10,145 bases of DNA from T3SED10-47 sp046483725 (lineage in GTDB: Bacteria; Bipolaricaulota; Bipolaricaulia; Bipolaricaulales; Bipolaricaulaceae), in assembly GCA_046483725.1 (NCBI GenBank), contig JAWOCQ010000096.1, positions 1 through 10,145 on the forward strand, read 5' to 3'. Made by a program: the position numbers and the translations under genes. Shown here piece by piece: positions 6,335 through 10,145 of this stretch (position 1 is the stretch's first letter; every line of letters starts with the position of its first letter). The notes under the pieces were generated by a model. That model was given only the letters and a program-made list of their open reading frames with translations, did no database searches and was not told where the DNA came from.

Positions 6335-6985
6335 GTGCCAGCCGAACTGCCCCGCTTCACTCGCGGTGAGGAGATTGCAAACAGCGTCACCCACGGCATC
6401 GGAGCGGGGCTGAGCTTGCTGGGAACCGGAATTCTTCTCTTTCGCGCTGCCAGGGAAGGCAGCGCCGTGCACCTGGCCAGCTTTTCCATTTACGGAACCA
6501 CGCTGGTCCTTCTGCACACAGCGTCCACACTATACCATGCGGTTTCCCCTTCCCGCCTGAAGAGAGCCCTGCGTGTCGCGGATCACTGCTCCATCTTCCT
6601 CCTGATCGCGGGAACCTATACTCCGTTTGTTCTCCTCTCCCTGTGGGGTGGATGGTTGGGGACAGCGCTTCTCACATCCATCTGGTCCATGGCCGCCATT
6701 GGGGTCGCGTTCAAGGTACTGTTCATGGGCCGGCTCAAACGCCTGTCGGTGGCTTTCTATGTGCTGATGGGCTGGCTGATCGTGGTCGCCGCGAGGGAGC
6801 TCTGGCTGCGCGTGCCGCACCAGGCCTTGCTGTACGTAGCCGTCGGGGGCCTCATGTACACGGTGGGGGTTGTGTTCTACTCGTGGCGTAGGCCGTACCA
6901 CCACGCGGTGTGGCACCTGTTTGTGCTCGGCGGGAGCGTCAGCCACTACCTCGCTGTGCTCCTGTACCTCTCCCCTACCCCCTGA
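6335..6985 (+). CDS. Hemolysin III / PAQR-family membrane protein
   Basis: A 216-residue integral membrane protein with about seven transmembrane helices. The family signatures are in order: TRGEEIANSVTHGIG (Glu13, Asn16, His20), STLYH (Ser64, His68), RVADHCSIFLLIAGTYTPF (Asp83) and, near the end, HAVWHLFVLGGSVSHY (His190, His194, His204). In the related adiponectin receptors the His and HxxxH residues bind zinc in a hydrolase site, and the same residues are intact here. Bacterial members (YqfA/Hly-III) are of poorly known role; haemolysis has been shown for very few. Start: GTG 6335, two nt past the UPF0251 stop, gives the usual short N terminus. ATG 6275 would add 20 Ala/Arg-rich residues and overlap the previous gene by 59 bases, so it is less likely but not excluded. 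The gene appears translationally coupled to UPF0251. Confidence 0.85.
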   Translation: MPAELPRFTRGEEIANSVTHGIGAGLSLLGTGILLFRAAREGSAVHLASFSIYGTTLVLLHTASTLYHAVSPSRLKRALRVADHCSIFLLIAGTYTPFVLLSLWGGWLGTALLTSIWSMAAIGVAFKVLFMGRLKRLSVAFYVLMGWLIVVAARELWLRVPHQALLYVAVGGLMYTVGVVFYSWRRPYHHAVWHLFVLGGSVSHYLAVLLYLSPTP

Positions 6986-7022
6986 CCACAGTCGCTAGCC
7001 CGTCGTATGCCCTGTGGTCGGG
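6981..7022. repeat. Inverted repeat at the 3' end of the hemolysin III gene
   Basis: CCTGACCACAG (6981-6991) pairs with CTGTGGTCGGG (7012-7022), 11 bp with one wobble pair, around a 20-nt loop. It overlaps the stop codon. It may mark the end of the transcript, but no U-tract follows. Confidence 0.45.
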
Positions 7023-7309
7023 ATCGTCTGCGCTCCGCTTCCTGTAGGCAGACAAAAATTCGATGCCGATTTAATCTTACGATTCCGCCCATTGCACGAG
7101 GACGATATTGAAGTAAAGTGTACTTTGCGAAGCATTAGCACCATACCGTGAGTGCGTAGGTCCCTTACGCGACGTGTATTGAGGGTAGCGTGCCTCGCGG
7201 GGACATAATCGATGTGATTCTGGACACAATCGACCGGCGGTGGTGGAGCGAAGGGGGCGAGTTGTCCGGACTTGCTTGGCGGTCAACTGTGATGATCAGG
7301 AGGAGCCGG
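6986..7309. other. 324-nt non-coding region before the intron maturase gene
   Basis: The left half (about 7040-7150) is visibly richer in A+T than its surroundings and contains only small inverted repeats (AAAGT-GT-ACTTT at 7115-7126). The right half probably belongs to the group II intron RNA. GTGCG at 7152-7156 is the only match to the intron 5' consensus in a usable place, but too close to the ORF for a full ribozyme. GTCCGGAC (7264-7271) is an 8-bp palindrome. I see no gene on either strand. Confidence 0.4.
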
Positions 7310-8564
7310 ATGAGTGAGGCGAAGCCGAAGGGGAAGCCGTTTGAGAGCTCCAAGTGGGTGGTCTAGGACGCCTACAAGAGGGTCAAGGCCAATCAGGGAG
7401 CGCCGGGTGTCGACGAGGAGTCGATTGCAGAGTTCGAGCGGGACCTGAAAGGGAACCTCTACAAGCTCTGGAACCGGATGTCCTCGGGGAGCTACTCTCC
7501 TTCACCGGTGCGTGAGGTGGAGATACCGAAGGACGAGGGCAACGGCGTTAGAACGCTAGGTGTGCCCACTGTGGCCGACCGGATTGCCCAGACGGTCGTG
7601 CGCCTGTACCTGGAACCAGAGGTGGAGCCGTTGTTCCACCCCGACTCCTACGGGTACCGACCTGGGAAATCCGCACTGGATGCGGTGGGTGCATGTCGTC
7701 AGCGGTGTTGGAGGCGTGACTGGGTGATTGATCTTGACATCCGGGCGTGCTTTGACTCGCTAGATCACGAGCTTGTTTTCCGGGCGGTATCGAAGCACAC
7801 GAGTCAGCGATGGATCCTCCTCTACGTGGAACGGTGGCTGAAGGCGCCGCTCCAGCGGGAGGATGGTACCCTTGTGCGACGGGATCGTGGGAGTCCGCAA
7901 GGATCGGCGATCTCGCCCCTGTTGGCCAATCTGTTCCTGCACTATGCGTTTAACATTGTGGATGGTTCGGGAGTTTCCGACCGTCCCCTTGGAGCGCTAT
8001 GCAGATGATGCAGTAGTACACTGTGTGAGCGAGGCTCAGGCCCGAAAGGTCCTGGTCACCATCGCCAAGAGGATGGTGGAGGTTGGACTGGAGCTACATC
8101 CGGACAAGACCCGCATCGTGTACTGCAAGGACACAGACCGCACCGGTTCGTATAAGCACGAGCGGTTTGATTTCCTTGGGTTCACGTTCCGGCCGCGGCG
8201 GTCGAAGAGCGAGCACGGGAACTTCTTCGTGAACTTCTCTCCGGCGGTCAGCGACGGAGCCAAGAAGGCGATTGAGCGGGAGATACGCTCCTGGCGGATC
8301 AACTGCCGCAGTGACAAGACCCTCACGGACCTGGCGCGGATGTTCAACCCCATCGTGCGCGGGTGGATCAACTACTACGGGCGCTTCTACAAGTCCGAGT
8401 TGTTCCGCGTCCTGAGACGCCTCAACGAGTACCTCGTTCGTTGGGCCATGCGGAAGTACAAGCGGCTGCGTGGTCACCTCACCAGAGCGGCGAAGTGGCT
8501 GGTGCGCGTCGCGCGACGCGATCCGCTCCTCTTTGCCCACTGGCGGGCGGGTGTGCAACCCTGA
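7310..8564 (+). pseudogene. Group II intron reverse transcriptase/maturase (LtrA-like), broken by amber codon and frameshift
   Basis: Reading from ATG 7310, which has AGGAGGAG in front, gives the typical start MSEAKPKGKPFESSKWVV and then TAG at codon 19 (7364-7366), where homologues usually have Trp. The frame continues through RT motifs: DSYGYRPGKSALDAV, DIRACFDSLDH (catalytic Asp) and RGSPQGSAISPLLANLFLHYAF. It then breaks near 7952-7956, where one extra base shifts the frame. The +1 frame resumes at LWMVREFPTVPLERYADD (YADD at 7998-8009), then KTRIVY, FDFLGFTF and the maturase X domain with RGWINYYGRF, ending at TGA 8562-8564. Repaired length is about 417 residues, normal for a maturase without the C-terminal HNH endonuclease. 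An intact member would splice the intron and reverse-transcribe it into DNA. Internal starts such as ATG 7478 would give only fragments lacking the N-terminal RT region or the YADD motif. Confidence 0.9.
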
Positions 8565-8578
8565 TGGCTTGACAGCGG

Positions 8579-8612
8579 GAGCCCGGTGAGCGGAGACGTT
8601 CACGCCGGGTTC
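8579..8612 (+). ncRNA. Group II intron domain V (catalytic hairpin)
   Basis: A 34-nt hairpin with all domain V hallmarks. The lower stem is GAGCCCGG (8579-8586) with CCGGGTTC (8605-8612), there is a two-base bulge CG (8603-8604), the upper stem is TGAGCG (8587-8592) with CGTTCA (8597-8602), and a GNRA tetraloop GAGA caps it. The catalytic AGC triad is present at 8580-8582. It starts 14 nt after the maturase stop, as expected. Confidence 0.9.
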
Positions 8613-8615
8613 TGC

Positions 8616-8649
8616 GAGGGCCGGGGGGTGCGATTCCCCCCGGCTACTC
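8616..8649 (+). ncRNA. Group II intron domain VI with bulged branch-point A
   Basis: GAG (8616-8618) pairs with CTC (8647-8649), then G8619-G8628 pairs with C8636-T8645, leaving A8646 as the single unpaired base, the expected branch point. The seven-base loop is TGCGATT. The usual AY intron end about 7-8 nt after the branch A is absent (8650-8654 reads TCCTT), so the 3' splice site is altered or unusual. Confidence 0.8.
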
Positions 8650-8700
8650 TCCTTCATACTCACCTCGCATGTCACAATTCTGTGCAGGATGGTCAAGACA

Positions 8701-8709
8701 TGGTACAAT
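8701..8709 (+). promoter_or_regulatory. Extended -10 promoter of the DUF11 protein gene
   Basis: TGGTACAAT combines a TGN extension with a 5-of-6 -10 box (TACAAT 8704-8709). The -35 position 17 bp upstream (TGTGCA, 8681-8686) is weak, which fits an extended -10 promoter. The predicted leader is about 37 nt, with GGAGG before the GTG start at 8753. Confidence 0.5.
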
Positions 8710-8752
8710 GCCAGGTGAGATTGAGTGCTGTTTGCAACGTAAGGAGGAGACC

Positions 8753-10145
8753 GTGCCTGCTCATGCATTACCGTTTGGAAGAAAGCTACTACCTGTGGCG
8801 CTACTTCTGGCCCCCATACTCCTGTTCGGATTGACAGCAAGCGCCCAATTTCCGTCGTGTAACTGGGGCTGCCCAGCCCAGGACATCGCGGTCGATGATG
8901 TCTGGCTCGGCGATGCGGGCGGAACTCCCATCGGAGAGGGATTCTGCACGGCGGGAGATCCAGAAACTGTCTACATATGGGCGACGATCCGCAACAATTC
9001 CCAAGGGACGCGCTATGCGGTCTGGTCAGTCTTCGATTTGTACACCAATGGAGCGTATGAGGGATCGTACGCGTTGTGTTTGGAGGACACCGTAGCTGGC
9101 GGAGCAACGTTCGATGCGATTATGGCCACGATCCAGTGGCGGTGCAAAGATGTTGTCCAGTTGCAAGACTTTGTGATCAGCTTCGCCTCTACCCCCACGA
9201 CATGTGCCGACACGCCCGAATGCCGAGATCGGAGAGCGAAGTGTGAAGGGCCGCTCACCATGTTCTTGACTCCGTCAACTGCCGATCTCGCAGTGTACAA
9301 GGAAGCTGAACCCGATCCGGTCCTCACGGGCGAGCTGCTCACGTTCACCATCACCGTGGAGAACCTGGGGCCGGAGGCCAGTACGTTCGACGTCACGGTG
9401 AGTGAGACCATCCCTGAGAACACAAGCTACGACTCCTCCTCAGCAAGCGCAGGCACCTACGATCCCTCCACAGGATTCTGGTGGATCGGGGACCTTCTCG
9501 TGGGAGATAGCGAAACGCTGACCTTGACTGTGCGCGTGGATCCCGGTTACACGGGCACCTTAACCAACACAGCCACGGTGAGCTCAGGACTAAACGACCC
9601 GAACCTCGGCAACAATACGGCGTCCACCTCGACCACGGTGCTCGCCGCGGCCGACCTCGAGCTCTCCAAGACGGTAGATAACCCGACACCGGATGTAGGC
9701 ACGGACGTCACGTTCACCGTCACGGTGACCAACCTCGGACCGAGTGAGGCAACCGGCGTCGAGGTGATCGACGAGCTCCCCAGCGGTTACAGCTACGTCT
9801 CCTCCATTGCTTCGCAAGGGACGTACACAAGCGGCACCGGCGTCTGGGAAGTGGGAAGTCTCGCTGACGGCGCCACGGCGACGCTGGACATCACGGCCAC
9901 GGTGCTTGCGTCCGGCGATTACACGAACACGGCCACTGTCGCAGGTGACGAGAACGACCCTGTGCCGGGGAACAACACCGACAGCGCTACCACCAACCCT
10001 GTCCCTCAGGCCGACCTTGAGCTCTCCAAGACGGTAGATAACCCGACACCGGATGTAGGCACGGACGTCACGTTCACCGTCACGGTGACCAACCTCGGAC
10101 CGAGTGAGGCAACCGGCGTCGAGGTGATCGACGAGCTCCCCAGCG
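8753..10145 (+). CDS. Secreted protein with Cys-rich N-terminal domain and DUF11 repeats (3' end outside window)
   Basis: An open frame of 464 residues that runs off the window. Start GTG 8753 has AAGGAGGA five nt upstream. Residues 1-31 form a signal peptide (basic Arg10-Lys11, hydrophobic core 12-27, A-S-A before Gln32). Residues 32-176 form a domain with eight cysteines (36, 40, 65, 109, 131, 151, 157, 164), enough for four disulfides, with short motifs CNWGC and NNSQGTRYAVW. DUF11 repeats then begin at about residues 177, 300 and 420, each about 120 residues with the pattern SKTVDNPTPDVGTDVTFTV...NLGPSEATGV and NDPNLGNNTA-like ends. DUF11 domains are Ig-like beta-sandwich units of bacterial cell-surface and secreted proteins, so this is probably a surface or extracellular structural or adhesive protein. 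Repeats 2 and 3 are nearly identical in DNA. The C-terminal anchor cannot be seen. Function of the N-terminal domain is unknown. Confidence 0.85.
   Translation, partial: MPAHALPFGRKLLPVALLLAPILLFGLTASAQFPSCNWGCPAQDIAVDDVWLGDAGGTPIGEGFCTAGDPETVYIWATIRNNSQGTRYAVWSVFDLYTNGAYEGSYALCLEDTVAGGATFDAIMATIQWRCKDVVQLQDFVISFASTPTTCADTPECRDRRAKCEGPLTMFLTPSTADLAVYKEAEPDPVLTGELLTFTITVENLGPEASTFDVTVSETIPENTSYDSSSASAGTYDPSTGFWWIGDLLVGDSETLTLTVRVDPGYTGTLTNTATVSSGLNDPNLGNNTASTSTTVLAAADLELSKTVDNPTPDVGTDVTFTVTVTNLGPSEATGVEVIDELPSGYSYVSSIASQGTYTSGTGVWEVGSLADGATATLDITATVLASGDYTNTATVAGDENDPVPGNNTDSATTNPVPQADLELSKTVDNPTPDVGTDVTFTVTVTNLGPSEATGVEVIDELPS
9659..10145 (+). repeat. Direct repeat of 127+ bp, period 360 bp, inside the DUF11 array
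   Basis: Bases 9659-9785 are identical to 10019-10145, the last base of the window, so the match may continue. The period is 360 bp, exactly 120 codons. Upstream, GGCCGACCT also matches (9649-9657 and 10009-10017) with a single silent C/T difference at 9658/10018. DUF11 repeat 1 (from 9281) is much more diverged. Confidence 0.95.

Larger units (their letters stand above)
7152..8652 (+). mobile_element. Degenerate, probably 5'-truncated group II intron
   Basis: The element consists of a reverse transcriptase/maturase gene followed by clear intron domains V and VI, the standard order for a bacterial group II intron with the ORF in domain IV. The 3' side is reliable to about 8649. The 5' boundary is a guess: GTGCG at 7152 fits the GUGYG consensus, but only 158 nt then separate it from the ORF, and even the whole gap from the hemolysin III stop is 324 nt. 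Domains I-III normally need several hundred nt, so the copy looks truncated. With a broken ORF it is probably immobile. It sits between genes and does not interrupt a recognisable one. Confidence 0.75.

Noticed and set aside
7364..7366. UAG reassignment or readthrough explaining the amber codon in the maturase
   Set aside because: UAG ends the TPR gene normally, and the maturase has a second, unrelated lesion (frameshift), so gene decay is simpler.
7491..8656. 14-base identity GCTACTCTCCTTCA at 7491-7504 and 8643-8656
   Set aside because: One copy is inside the RT coding sequence, the other in domain VI/flank. A single 14-mer match has an appreciable chance of occurring at random in 10 kb of GC-rich DNA and no longer homology extends from it.
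8094..9107. 337-codon open frame on the minus strand
   Set aside because: It covers the maturase X domain, intron domains V/VI and the start of the secreted protein, all well supported on the plus strand. Its translation is low-complexity and without recognisable domains.

Overview
The window looks like chromosomal DNA of a GC-rich, probably anaerobic bacterium. It has Shine-Dalgarno sites, sigma70-like -10 boxes and UAG/UGA stops. A tungsten-type aldehyde:ferredoxin oxidoreductase (AOR) gene with its own MoaD-like partner points to anaerobic, ferredoxin-based metabolism. The mix of AOR, DppD/DppF-type ATPases, UPF0251, hemolysin III and a large secreted DUF11-repeat protein would suit an uncultured lineage such as Bipolaricaulota/Acetothermia or a deep Firmicute. 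That placement is a low-confidence guess from gene content.

Left part (1-3591, plus strand). The window opens inside a metal-type ABC-3 permease (to 562). Next is a small TPR protein with a C-terminal membrane anchor (about 751-1296). A spacer with a TATAAT box leads to two overlapping ATPase genes of the dipeptide/oligopeptide (Dpp/Opp) ABC family (1557-2558 and 2548-3591). No permease or binding-protein gene accompanies them, so they form a stand-alone ATPase pair.

Middle part (3684-6985). On the minus strand, an AOR-family gene (5741-4005) is followed after 39 nt by a MoaD/ThiS-like protein ending in Gly-Gly (3965-3684); this is a plausible two-gene tungsten/molybdenum pterin enzyme operon. 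Its 253-nt divergent upstream region holds a perfect 10-bp stem-loop. On the other side a UPF0251/DUF134 helix-turn-helix protein starts at 5995, apparently as a leaderless message. A hemolysin III/PAQR-family membrane protein follows, translationally coupled or overlapping.

Right part (6986-10145, plus strand). A decayed group II intron occupies roughly 7.15-8.65 kb. Its reverse transcriptase/maturase gene carries an in-frame amber codon and a +1 frameshift just before the YADD motif. Domains V and VI of the ribozyme are still well formed, but there is too little room upstream for a complete domain I-III. Just beyond it, an extended -10 promoter and a strong RBS precede a secreted protein (8753 to beyond the window). 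This protein has a signal peptide, a Cys-rich N-terminal domain and at least three DUF11 repeats. Repeats 2 and 3 share a 127-bp perfectly identical DNA segment that runs off the window edge.

I found no tRNA, rRNA, CRISPR array or convincing intrinsic terminator with a U-tract.
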